From Paenibacillus_E sp042676385 (GTDB lineage: Bacteria > Bacillota > Bacilli > Paenibacillales > NBRC-103111), in contig NZ_JBHTHA010000027.1 in NCBI RefSeq assembly GCF_042676385.1, positions 1 to 64,000 on the forward strand: a DNA stretch of 64,000 nucleotides. The letters are read 5' to 3'. A program made the translations under genes and the position numbers. The notes below the pieces were generated by a model. That model saw nothing but the letters and a program-made list of their open reading frames with translations, made no database searches and was not told where the DNA came from. Below are positions 43,692 through 53,468 of this stretch, piece by piece; position 1 is the first letter of the stretch, and each line of letters starts with the position of its first letter.

Positions 43692-44561
43692 GTGCCCAGA
43701 AAAGAACCGCGTTTACCTATAGGAAGTCCTTTACATACGGTTATTGAGTATGTTTTGCTGGTTGTCGGCTCGCTGATTATGGCGGCCAGCTTCAATGCTT
43801 TTTTGAATCCGAATCAAATTGCATCCGGTGGGGTAGCGGGTGTTTCTACGATTGTGCAGCATCTCACCGGATTGAATCCAGCGATTATCCAATGGGGGCT
43901 GAATATTCCCATTTTCCTGCTGGCGCTATGGCTGCTGGGCGGGCAGTTTGGGCTGAAGGCGGCGGTAGGTTCTGTTGTTTTCCCGCTTTGCGTATTTGTG
44001 ACGACCCATATTGGGACGCCTACACATAATCTTTTACTTGCCGCAGTTTATGGAGGCATAGGGGTTGGTCTAGGTCTTGGCATCGTGTTTCGGGGACGAG
44101 GATCGACGGGTGGGCTCGGGCTGGCTGCGCAAATTTTGCACAAATTCTCAGGGATGAGCCTAGGCTTCTGCGTTGCCATATTCGATGGCTTAGTCATCTT
44201 GAGCTCTGCCCTTGTGTTCACACCGGAGAATGCGCTTTATGCGCTGATCGGACTTTTTGTTACCACGAAGACCATTGATGTTGTACAGCTCGGATTCAAC
44301 TATGCCAAAGTGGCATTTATCGTTTCGGAGAAAACGGATGAGATCCGCAAGGCGATTTTAAACGACTTGGACCGGGGGCTGACCGAGCTGAACGGCCATG
44401 GGGGTTACACGGGAGAGGCGCGAACGGTCATGATGGTTGTCGTCAAGCAGAATGAAGTAACGCGCCTGAAGACGCTGGTTCGTGCGGTGGACCCAAAGGC
44501 TTTCGTTATTTTGAGCGAAACGAATGAAGTGTTGGGCGAAGGGTTTAAGAGGCACGCTTAA
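43692..44561 (+). CDS. YitT/DUF161-family membrane protein
   Basis: A 289-residue protein with five or six membrane segments (for example VIEYVLLVVGSLIMAASF, LNIPIFLLALWLLGG) and the family motif NPNQIASGGVAGVSTIV. The C-terminal soluble DUF2179 domain has GYTGEARTVMMVVVKQNEVTRLKTLVRAVDPKAFVILSETNEVLGEGF. GTG 43692 with GGAGG upstream is preferred to an upstream frame that would read through the prfB terminator. Physiological function is unknown. Confidence 0.85.
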   Translation: MPRKEPRLPIGSPLHTVIEYVLLVVGSLIMAASFNAFLNPNQIASGGVAGVSTIVQHLTGLNPAIIQWGLNIPIFLLALWLLGGQFGLKAAVGSVVFPLCVFVTTHIGTPTHNLLLAAVYGGIGVGLGLGIVFRGRGSTGGLGLAAQILHKFSGMSLGFCVAIFDGLVILSSALVFTPENALYALIGLFVTTKTIDVVQLGFNYAKVAFIVSEKTDEIRKAILNDLDRGLTELNGHGGYTGEARTVMMVVVKQNEVTRLKTLVRAVDPKAFVILSETNEVLGEGFKRHA

Positions 44562-44595
44562 AAGGAGGCGTTTCCATTTAGATACGCAGCGAAAG

Positions 44596-44620
44596 GACGT
44601 ACGCAAGTACGTCTATTTTT
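44596..44620 (+). terminator. Terminator after the YitT-family gene
   Basis: GACGTAC-GCAA-GTACGTC hairpin followed by TATTTTT. Confidence 0.85.
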
Positions 44621-44729
44621 CTGCCCGCAAATTGATCCGGCGTAGAAGTTGCTTGTATGGTATAAGATTTGGGATAATATGACTATTGAAAAGCATAGGA
44701 GGGATAGAAGCCGCCGGAGGACTGTATAT

Positions 44730-44765
44730 ATGAATAAAATGCAGGGTTTTAAGGGATCGGTATAG
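44730..44765 (+). CDS. Possible 11-codon leader peptide before the arginine operon
   Basis: ATG with GGAGG 9 nt upstream encodes MNKMQGFKGSV and a stop. A promoter-like TTGCTT...GATAAT lies upstream at about 44651-44680. The peptide has no Arg codon, so classic arginine attenuation is not supported. It may be chance. Confidence 0.25.
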   Translation: MNKMQGFKGSV

Positions 44766-44857
44766 GGTTATAGGAAAATCTGTTATACGTGCAAAAAAGT
44801 CGCTAAGATGCTTATATTAGAGCCTCATAGAGACACAAACCGGCATGAAAAAATTCA

Positions 44858-44892
44858 TTGAATTATTATGTATACGACTGTATAATAATACA
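44858..44892 (+). promoter_or_regulatory. argC promoter with overlapping ArgR/AhrC operator
   Basis: TTGAAT (44858-44863), 17 nt, TATAAT (44881-44886). The palindrome TGTATAATAATACA at 44879-44892 overlaps the -10 and resembles ARG boxes. A second, weaker half (TGAATTATTATGTA) overlaps the -35. Binding would block RNA polymerase when arginine is high. Confidence 0.7.
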
Positions 44893-44923
44893 TATATTTT
44901 GGGGACGTTTGGGGGAATTTCTA

Positions 44924-45976
44924 ATGAGTAACGCGGTTAGAGCGGCTATTATCGGAGCTACCGGCTACGGTGGTGCGGAATTGATTCGTCTTTTACAGGC
45001 ACATCCATTGGTTCAGATTACTTCCGTGATTTCGACTTCCAATGCGGGAGCACCGTTAGCGGATCATTTTCCGCATTTGCAGGAAATCGTTGTTGATATT
45101 CTTGATGAATTGAACGTGGAGTTGATTGCCGGTAAAGCGGATGTCGTATTCCTGGCGACGCCGGCAGGTGTTAGCGCGGAGCTATCGCCGAAGCTGCTTG
45201 AAGCAGGCCTCAAGGTGGTCGACATTTCTGGAGATTTACGGTTAAAATCGCGTGCCGACTACGAAAAATGGTACAAACGCACGGCGGCTCCGGAAGCAGC
45301 GCTCGAACGCGCGGTATATGGTCTTTCCGAAGTATTCGGGGATGAAGTGAAAGGGGCAGATCTCATCGCGAATCCGGGCTGCTATCCGACAGCTACGCTG
45401 CTTGGTCTCATTCCGGCGGTAAAAGCAGGTTGGATCGATCCCTCAACAATTATCATAGATGCGAAATCCGGTGTTTCCGGAGCGGGACGCGGCGTGAACC
45501 TCGGTGTTCATTACTCCGAAGTGAATGAAAATTTAACAGCTTATAAAGTGAATAAACATCAACATATTCCGGAAATCGAGCAAGCGCTGAGCCGTGTGGC
45601 GGGTAAGCCGGTTGTGACGACATTTACGACGCATTTGGTTCCAATGACGCGGGGCATTATGTCAACGATGTATGCGACCGTGAATGGCGAGCATACAGCA
45701 GAAGATTTTGAGAAGCTGTATCGTGATTATTATGAAGGCCGTAAATTTGTACGGATACGGAACAGCAGCGGTAAGCCGCCTGCTACCAAAGAAGTATCCG
45801 GCTCGAACTACTGCGACATTGGCTTCGTGGTTGATGAGCGGACAGGTCGTGTGACGATCGTGTCAGTCATCGATAACGTGGTGAAAGGCGCTGCCGGGCA
45901 AGCAATTCAGAATTTGAATATCATGATGGGCTGGGACGAGACGACAGGGCTGTTGTTCGCGCCAGTTTATCCTTAA
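44924..45976 (+). CDS. argC: N-acetyl-gamma-glutamyl-phosphate reductase
   Basis: A 350-residue enzyme, step 3 of arginine synthesis. The N-terminal NADP fold is AAIIGATGYGGAELIRLLQAHP, and the catalytic Cys is in LIANPGCYPTATLLGLIP at about residues 145-160. ATG 44924 lies behind GGGGGAA; the earlier in-frame start at 44858 is inside the promoter. It is the first gene of argCJBDFG. Confidence 0.96.
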   Translation: MSNAVRAAIIGATGYGGAELIRLLQAHPLVQITSVISTSNAGAPLADHFPHLQEIVVDILDELNVELIAGKADVVFLATPAGVSAELSPKLLEAGLKVVDISGDLRLKSRADYEKWYKRTAAPEAALERAVYGLSEVFGDEVKGADLIANPGCYPTATLLGLIPAVKAGWIDPSTIIIDAKSGVSGAGRGVNLGVHYSEVNENLTAYKVNKHQHIPEIEQALSRVAGKPVVTTFTTHLVPMTRGIMSTMYATVNGEHTAEDFEKLYRDYYEGRKFVRIRNSSGKPPATKEVSGSNYCDIGFVVDERTGRVTIVSVIDNVVKGAAGQAIQNLNIMMGWDETTGLLFAPVYP

Positions 45977-45989
45977 GCGGAGGGCGAAC

Positions 45990-47222
45990 ATGTCAGTGTC
46001 AGGTCAAGGGAAATTCACGGTCGTACCGGAGGGCACAGTTACGACGCCAAAAGGCTTCCGCGCAGGCGGACTGCACTGCGGCTTGAAAAAAACAGAGCGC
46101 CACGATCTTGGCGCTATCGTGTGTGAAGTGCCAGCGGCAGCGGCCGGCGTGTACACGCTGAACGCGTTCCAGGCGGCACCGCTGCGCGTGACGCAGGAGA
46201 GCATCGCCCAAGACGGCAAGCTGCAGGCGATGATCGTCAACAGCGGCAACGCCAATGCGTGCACCGGCCAACAGGGCGAGGACGACGCGCGCGCGATGCG
46301 CGCCGCAGCTGCGAAGGCGCTAGGCGTGGCGGAGCATCACGTCGGCGTGACGAGCACGGGTGTCATCGGCGAGCTGCTGCCGATGGGCAAGGTTTTGAGC
46401 GGCATCGAGCAACTGCCGCAGCGCGTGAAGGCAGATGGCGGCGACGACTTCTGCCAGGCGATCCTGACAACGGATCTCGTGAAGAAGATGACGTGCGTCC
46501 GTCTTGTCGTAGGCGGCAAGGAAGTTCACATTGCCGGAGCGGCTAAAGGTTCGGGAATGATTCACCCGAATATGGCGACGATGCTCGGTTTCATGACGAC
46601 CGATGCCAATATTGAAAGCAAATACCTGCAGCAGCTGCTGAGCAGGATTACAGATAATACGTTCAACATGATCACGGTTGACGGCGACACCAGCACCAAC
46701 GACATGGTTGTGGTGATGGCGAGCGGTCTCGCGGAGAACGACGCTTTAACGCCGGATCACCCGGACTGGGAATCGTTCGCCGCAGGCGTGCAGTACGTCG
46801 GCGAGTACCTTGCGAAGGCGATCGCTCGCGACGGCGAGGGCGCGACGAAGCTGATCGAGACGACGGTTGTCGGCGCGGAGAGCGTCGATGCGGCTCGCAA
46901 GATCGTCAAGTCGATCATCGGTTCGAGCCTCGTGAAGTCGGCCGTTTACGGCGCAGACGCCAACTGGGGCCGCATCATTGCGGCTGTCGGTTACTCGGGA
47001 CAGCCGGTGAATGTGGACACGGTCGATATCCGCCTGGGCGATATTGCGGTTCTCACGCAGTCGCGTCCGGTGAAGTTCGATGAGGAAGCGGCGCTGGCCT
47101 ACTTGAAAACCGATACCATTCAAATTCATGTGAATTTAAATATGGGCAACGGCCAGGCAACGGGTTGGGGCTGCGATTTGACTTATGATTACGTGCGGAT
47201 CAATGCTGCGTACAGGACTTAA
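45990..47222 (+). CDS. argJ: Bifunctional glutamate N-acetyltransferase/ornithine acetyltransferase
   Basis: A 410-residue enzyme that recycles acetyl groups between acetylornithine and glutamate. The precursor cleaves itself before Thr in KGSGMIHPNMATMLGFMTTDA (near residue 200). Presence of argJ means the cyclic acetyl pathway, consistent with no separate argA or argE here. The gene is GC-rich relative to neighbours around 46.1-46.5 kb. Confidence 0.96.
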   Translation: MSVSGQGKFTVVPEGTVTTPKGFRAGGLHCGLKKTERHDLGAIVCEVPAAAAGVYTLNAFQAAPLRVTQESIAQDGKLQAMIVNSGNANACTGQQGEDDARAMRAAAAKALGVAEHHVGVTSTGVIGELLPMGKVLSGIEQLPQRVKADGGDDFCQAILTTDLVKKMTCVRLVVGGKEVHIAGAAKGSGMIHPNMATMLGFMTTDANIESKYLQQLLSRITDNTFNMITVDGDTSTNDMVVVMASGLAENDALTPDHPDWESFAAGVQYVGEYLAKAIARDGEGATKLIETTVVGAESVDAARKIVKSIIGSSLVKSAVYGADANWGRIIAAVGYSGQPVNVDTVDIRLGDIAVLTQSRPVKFDEEAALAYLKTDTIQIHVNLNMGNGQATGWGCDLTYDYVRINAAYRT

Positions 47223-47267
47223 GCTGATCTTATCCGGATTTATTTGGGCAAAGGGGAAACGTAAGCT

Positions 47268-48050
47268 GTGAAGAACAATTGCTTTGTGATGAAATGCGGC
47301 GGAAGCACGCTGGCGGCTTTGCCGGCAAGCTTTTTTGAAGATATGAAGCGGCTCCAGGATGAGGGCATCGTAACGGTTATCGTTCACGGCGGCGGACCGG
47401 CGATCTCCGATACGCTGACGAAGCTGGGCATCGAGACGGAGTTCGTGAACGGTCTGCGAAAAACGAACGAAGCTGTGCTGGACGTTGTGGAGATGGTCTT
47501 ATCCGGTCAGATCAACAAAGAGATCGTACGGCGCATTCAGTTGACTGGTGCAGCGGCACTCGGATTGTCCGGCGTTGACGGACATCTGATTGAGGCTCAG
47601 CCAGTGAGCAACGCACACGAAGTCGGGCTTGTCGGCGACGTGACCAAGGTGAATGCGGAGCTGGTTCAAGGCATCGTAAACATGGGCTATATTCCGGTCA
47701 TTGCACCGGTAGGCCTTGGCTCCGATGGCGGACAGCGCTACAACATCAATGCGGACACGGCTGCAGGAGCGGTCGCCTCCCATCTCGGCGTAGAGCAGAT
47801 GATAGTGGTGACGGACGTTCCCGGCATCATGAACGGAGAGAAGCAGGTGCTTCCTGTGGTCAGCGTGGCACAGATTGAGGAGATGATCGCGAGCGGTGAG
47901 ATCTACGGAGGCATGATTCCGAAGGTTCGCGCAGCGATTGCATGCATACAGGGTAAAGTGCAGGAAGTGGTCATTGTGAATGGCTCGGAGCCGAATGTGC
48001 TCAGTAAAGTGCTGAAAGGCGAAGGCATAGGCACGCGTATTGTAAGATAA
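47268..48050 (+). CDS. argB: N-acetylglutamate kinase
   Basis: A 260-residue amino-acid kinase (CFVMKCGGSTLAALPASFFEDM, VHGGGPAISDTLTKLGIETEFVNGLRKTN, YNINADTAAGAVASHLGVEQMIVVTDVPGIM). It is of the short, arginine-insensitive length. GTG start with AAAGGGG upstream. Confidence 0.95.
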   Translation: MKNNCFVMKCGGSTLAALPASFFEDMKRLQDEGIVTVIVHGGGPAISDTLTKLGIETEFVNGLRKTNEAVLDVVEMVLSGQINKEIVRRIQLTGAAALGLSGVDGHLIEAQPVSNAHEVGLVGDVTKVNAELVQGIVNMGYIPVIAPVGLGSDGGQRYNINADTAAGAVASHLGVEQMIVVTDVPGIMNGEKQVLPVVSVAQIEEMIASGEIYGGMIPKVRAAIACIQGKVQEVVIVNGSEPNVLSKVLKGEGIGTRIVR

Positions 48051-48083
48051 CGATTAAAGCTTGCCGTTCTACGTTTTTAAAGC

Positions 48084-48275
48084 TGTTTTTCAGCGTTACG
48101 CTTAGAGACAGGCGAGAGTTTGTGGATTTAAGACGATTTTTCGTGCTTATGGCGTGCAATAGAGGTAGTTTCGCCCAAGAATTTGGCCAATAGCGATGAA
48201 ATTCAGCGTTAATCAGGCTGAGATTCGTGAAACGAATACTTTAACACGGTTTTTCCGCGTTAGAGTTCTCTGAAC
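48084..48275 (+). repeat. Imperfect short repeats in the argB-argD gap
   Basis: Three related strings, TTTTTCAGCGTTA (48086), AAATTCAGCGTTA (48199) and TTTTTCCGCGTTA (48250), are each followed by a purine-rich GAGA or CTGA stretch. No gene is seen in this gap of about 275 nt (48051-48330). Confidence 0.35.
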
Positions 48276-48330
48276 CGACACGGTGAACACATAGGACGAA
48301 GAAGTTTTTACAATAAAGGAGGGAATGTAT

Positions 48331-49533
48331 ATGACGGAAACGGGAAAAAGCTCACTCTTTCCAACTTATGCGAGATTTCCAATCACGCTGGTGAAGGGTG
48401 AGGGCAGCCGCCTATGGGATGACACAGGTAAGGAATATATCGACTTGATGAGCGGGATTGCGGTGACGAATCTTGGACACGCGCCCCAGGCGGTGAAGGA
48501 GAAGTTGGTAGCGCAGCTCGATCAGCTGTGGCATGTGAGTAATTTGTTCCACATTCCGAATCAGGAGAAGCTGGCTAAGCTGCTTACAGATAATAGCTGT
48601 GCGGATGCGGTGTTTTTTTGCTCGACTGGAGCGGAGGCGAACGAGGCAGCTATCAAGCTGGCGCGACGCTATTCGCAAAAAGTGCTGCAGAGCGGTCGAT
48701 ACGAGATTATCACGTTCAACATGTCATTCCACGGACGGACGTTGGCTACATTGACAGCCACAGGGCAGGATAAAGTGAAGGAAGGCTTCCATCCGCTTCC
48801 GGAGGGCTTTAAGTATGCGCCTTACAATGATATTGAGGCTGTTCGCAGCCTTGTGAACGATAAAACATGTGCGATTATGCTCGAAATGGTGCAAGGGGAG
48901 GGCGGCGTTCTGCCCGCTGACCCTCAGTTCGTTCAAGATCTCGCAGCCCTGTGCAAGCAGGAGAACCTGCTGCTCATCGTAGATGAAATCCAGACGGGCG
49001 TTGGCCGTACGGGTAAGCTTTTTGCCTATGAGCACTACGGCATTGAACCGGACATCTTCACGTTGGCCAAAGGCCTTGGCGCAGGGTTCCCGATTGGCGC
49101 CATGCTGGGCAAAGCGCATCTGGCTGAAGGCTTCAGTGCCGGCAGTCACGGCTCCACGTTTGGCGGAACGCCGATTGCGACGTCTGCAGGCATTGCGGCG
49201 ATCGAAACGGTGCTCGCGAACAAACTGCCTGAGCGCGCAGCTGAGCTGGGCGCATACACGGTGGAGAAGCTTGAGAGCAAGCTCGCCGGCAATCCGCTTG
49301 TCGCGAAAGTGCGCGGCATTGGTCTTCTGATCGGCATCGAATGCACGCAGCCTGCAGGTGAAGTGATTAGCGAAATTCATAAACAAGGCGTGCTGGTCAT
49401 TCCGGCTGGACCGAATGTGATTCGTTTGGTGCCGGCTTTGACGATCCCGCAGGAAGATTTGGATAAAGGTTTGGACGTAGTATGCGAAGTGCTTGCTCGG
49501 AAAGCGGCAGCTTCGGCAGCAAGTGCGGGTTAG
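48331..49533 (+). CDS. argD: Acetylornithine aminotransferase
   Basis: A 400-residue class-III PLP transaminase (YARFPITLVKGEGSRLWDDTGKEYIDLMSGIAVTNLGHAP, CSTGAEANEAAIKLARRY, VDEIQTGVGRTGKLFAYEHYGIEPDIFTLAKGLGAGFPIGAML with the PLP Lys in LAKGLG). ATG 48331 is 8 nt from AAGGAGG; ATG 48325 is too close. Converts N-acetylglutamate semialdehyde to N-acetylornithine. Confidence 0.95.
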   Translation: MTETGKSSLFPTYARFPITLVKGEGSRLWDDTGKEYIDLMSGIAVTNLGHAPQAVKEKLVAQLDQLWHVSNLFHIPNQEKLAKLLTDNSCADAVFFCSTGAEANEAAIKLARRYSQKVLQSGRYEIITFNMSFHGRTLATLTATGQDKVKEGFHPLPEGFKYAPYNDIEAVRSLVNDKTCAIMLEMVQGEGGVLPADPQFVQDLAALCKQENLLLIVDEIQTGVGRTGKLFAYEHYGIEPDIFTLAKGLGAGFPIGAMLGKAHLAEGFSAGSHGSTFGGTPIATSAGIAAIETVLANKLPERAAELGAYTVEKLESKLAGNPLVAKVRGIGLLIGIECTQPAGEVISEIHKQGVLVIPAGPNVIRLVPALTIPQEDLDKGLDVVCEVLARKAAASAASAG

Positions 49534-49559
49534 AGTTAACAGTAGAGAGGTTGGATGAA

Positions 49560-50519
49560 ATGAACAGTACCGTACAGGAAGAACTGGCTGCCCAGCTCAA
49601 GGGCAAAGATTTTCTTGCTTTGGTCGATTATACAACGGAAGAAATCGAATATTTGATTCATTACGGCATCGAGCTTAAACGCAAGCAAAAAGCGGGAGAG
49701 CCGCACCGCATTCTTGAAGGCAAGACGCTGGGGATGGTTTTCGAAAAGTCGTCCACACGCACGCGTGTATCCTTTGAAGTCGGGATGTACCAGCTGGGGG
49801 GGCAAGCGCTTTTCCTCAGCAAGAACGACATTCAGCTTGGACGCGGCGAAACGGTGTGGGATACAGCCCAGACACTATCCCGTTATCTCGACGGCATTAT
49901 GATTCGTACTTACGAACACCGTAAAGTGATCGACCTCGCGAGAGGGGCGACCGTGCCGGTGATCAACGGCTTGACCGATCATGCGCACCCTTGCCAAGTG
50001 ATGGCTGACTATCAGACGGTTTTGGAGAAAAAAGGAAAGCTCACAGGACTCAAAGTGGCTTACATCGGGGACGGCAATAACATGGTGCACTCCTTGATGG
50101 TGGGCGCGAGCAAGCTTGGCATGCACTTCGCCGTCGCATCGCCAGGTGGCTACATGCCTGACGCTCAAGTGGTTCAGACTTCCAAGGATAACGCGGCGCA
50201 AACGGGCGGCAGCCTCTTAGTGACCAACGATCCGCGCGAAGCGATCGAAAATGCCGATATCGTTTACACCGATGTATGGGCGAGCATGGGTTTTGAAGCT
50301 GAGCAGAAGGAGCGGGAAATTGCTTTTAAGAACTTCCAAGTGAACGAAGCGCTTGTGAAGTATGCGAAGCCGGATTACCTGTTCATGCATTGCCTGCCGG
50401 CGCACCGCGGCGAAGAAGTGAGCGAGGGCGTTATCGACGGGGCGCATTCGGTTGTATTTGATCAAGCGGAAAATCGTCTTCACGCGCAAAAGGCCATTAT
50501 GGCCGCAACGATGATATAG
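49560..50519 (+). CDS. argF: Ornithine carbamoyltransferase
   Basis: A 319-residue enzyme with the carbamoyl-phosphate motif KSSTRTRVSFEVGM, HPCQVMADYQT and the ornithine-binding HCLPAHRGEEV. ATG 49560 follows GAGAGG; earlier in-frame codons lie inside argD. carA-carB are not present in this window, so carbamoyl phosphate must come from elsewhere. Confidence 0.95.
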   Translation: MNSTVQEELAAQLKGKDFLALVDYTTEEIEYLIHYGIELKRKQKAGEPHRILEGKTLGMVFEKSSTRTRVSFEVGMYQLGGQALFLSKNDIQLGRGETVWDTAQTLSRYLDGIMIRTYEHRKVIDLARGATVPVINGLTDHAHPCQVMADYQTVLEKKGKLTGLKVAYIGDGNNMVHSLMVGASKLGMHFAVASPGGYMPDAQVVQTSKDNAAQTGGSLLVTNDPREAIENADIVYTDVWASMGFEAEQKEREIAFKNFQVNEALVKYAKPDYLFMHCLPAHRGEEVSEGVIDGAHSVVFDQAENRLHAQKAIMAATMI

Positions 50520-50543
50520 ATTATAGAAACGGAGAGATTGTAC

Positions 50544-51782
50544 ATGGCTAAGGAGAAAATCGTACTCGCCTACTCCGGCGGGTTGGATACGTCTGTTATT
50601 TTGAAATGGCTCAAGGAGACTTACGACGCTGAAATTATTGCGTTTACGGCGGATATCGGTCAAGCGGATGAGCTGAACGGCCTGGAGGAAAAAGCGCTGA
50701 AAACCGGCGCCTCCAAAATCTACATCGACGACCTGCGCGACGAATTCGCGAAGGACTTTATCTACCCGATGTTCCAAGCGGGTGCTCTGTATGAAGGGCA
50801 ATATCTGCTCGGCACGAGCATCGCCCGCCCGCTGATCGCGAAGCGCATGGTCGAGATCGCCCGCGCTGAAGGCGCAACGGCGATTGCTCACGGCGCAACC
50901 GGCAAGGGTAACGACCAAGTGCGCTTCGAGCTGACCGCTGCGGCACTGGCGCCTGAGCTGTCCGTGATCGCGCCTTGGCGTCTGGAAGAATTCCGCGAGC
51001 AGTTCCCTGGTCGCGCGGAAATGATCGCCTATGCCGAGAAACACGGCATTCCGGTTACGGCATCTGCAGCGAAGCCTTACTCGACTGACCGCAACCTGCT
51101 GCACATCTCCTTCGAGAGCGGCATGTTGGAGGATCCGTGGTTCGATGCGGCTGCGGATTCCAACAAGGACATGTACGTACTGAGCGTATCCCCTGAGGAT
51201 GCTCCGGACCAAGCGGAGTACCTGGAGCTTGATTTCGAAAAAGGCGACTGCGTTGGTTTGAACGGCGCGAAAATGACGCCGCTGCAAGTCATGGAAGCTT
51301 TGAACCAAATCGGCGGCAAGCACGGTATTGGCCGCGTAGATATGGTCGAAAACCGTTTCGTCGGCATGAAGAGCCGCGGTGTATATGAAACTCCAGGCGG
51401 TACGATCCTGTTTACCGCTCACCGTAAAATGGAGTCGCTCACGATGGACCGCGATGTCATGCACCTGCGTGATTCGCTGATCTCCAAATACGCGACGCTG
51501 GTTTACAATGGTTTCTGGTTTGCGCCAGAGCGTTTGGCAATCCAAGCGCTTGTAGAAGAAAGCCAAAAGAACGTTACGGGTACCGTTCGTTTGAAACTAT
51601 ACAAAGGCAACATCATGGGCGCAGGCGTGAAAAGCCCTGTATCCCTGTACAATCCGGATATCGCTACGATGGAAGCGGATCCTTCCAAAGCTTACGACCA
51701 AGGCGATGCAGCCGGATTTATCCGCCTGAACGCGCTTCGTTTGAAAGTATCTTCCGGCGTTCAACAAAACGCAAATAAATAA
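50544..51782 (+). CDS. argG: Argininosuccinate synthase
   Basis: A 412-residue ATP-dependent ligase joining citrulline and aspartate. The N-terminal PP-loop is VLAYSGGLDTSVILKWLKE. GATGKGNDQVRFEL and YSTDRNLLHISFESGMLEDP are also conserved. ATG 50544 lies after GGAGAG. A terminator follows, separating it from argH. Confidence 0.96.
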   Translation: MAKEKIVLAYSGGLDTSVILKWLKETYDAEIIAFTADIGQADELNGLEEKALKTGASKIYIDDLRDEFAKDFIYPMFQAGALYEGQYLLGTSIARPLIAKRMVEIARAEGATAIAHGATGKGNDQVRFELTAAALAPELSVIAPWRLEEFREQFPGRAEMIAYAEKHGIPVTASAAKPYSTDRNLLHISFESGMLEDPWFDAAADSNKDMYVLSVSPEDAPDQAEYLELDFEKGDCVGLNGAKMTPLQVMEALNQIGGKHGIGRVDMVENRFVGMKSRGVYETPGGTILFTAHRKMESLTMDRDVMHLRDSLISKYATLVYNGFWFAPERLAIQALVEESQKNVTGTVRLKLYKGNIMGAGVKSPVSLYNPDIATMEADPSKAYDQGDAAGFIRLNALRLKVSSGVQQNANK

Positions 51783-51802
51783 ATCTATAGCTCTTGCAAT
51801 CG

Positions 51803-51830
51803 GGCTTTCCCATCGTGGAAAGCCTTTGGG
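51803..51830 (+). terminator. argG terminator
   Basis: GGCTTTCCCA/TGGAAAGCC hairpin followed by TTTGGG. The T run is short, so some read-through is likely. Confidence 0.6.
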
Positions 51831-51900
51831 CTGTGAGATAAACCCCTATCGAGGTCTTTCGAAGATGAGCGACCGCGTTTAAAGGTGGGTTTATTCGCCA

Positions 51901-51953
51901 ATCAGAAAGTCTTCACTTCGCTTTAGCGTTATAATGAACTTAAACTTTCTGAT
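51901..51953 (+). promoter_or_regulatory. argH upstream region: -10 box inside a perfect inverted repeat
   Basis: ATCAGAAAGT (51901-51910) and ACTTTCTGAT (51944-51953) flank TATAAT at 51930-51935. The -35 is poorly defined. The palindrome may be an operator or a leader hairpin. Confidence 0.4.
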
Positions 51954-51981
51954 GTGGAAAATACGAGAGGGGAATTTACAA

Positions 51982-53397
<1,416 letters not shown>

Positions 53398-53415
53398 AGC
53401 TAGTTCACCATTCAA

Positions 53416-53456
53416 AAAACCTCCAGTCCCGTGCATTATGCGGAACTGGAGGTTTT
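53416..53456. terminator. Bidirectional terminator between convergent argH and the DUF4097 gene
   Basis: Perfect 12-bp arms AAAACCTCCAGT and ACTGGAGGTTTT, with A/T runs on both sides, serve both strands. Confidence 0.85.
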
Positions 53457-53468
53457 GCTTTTTCACAT

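Noticed and set aside
44730..44765. Arginine attenuator leader peptide
   Set aside because: The 11-codon frame has no arginine codons and no clear terminator/antiterminator pair follows. It is kept only as a possible small ORF.
50217..51566. A 449-codon open frame on the minus strand opposite argG
   Set aside because: It is a shadow of argG and the end of argF. It has no ribosome site or domain-like sequence and is rich in Arg/His, as expected from the opposite strand.
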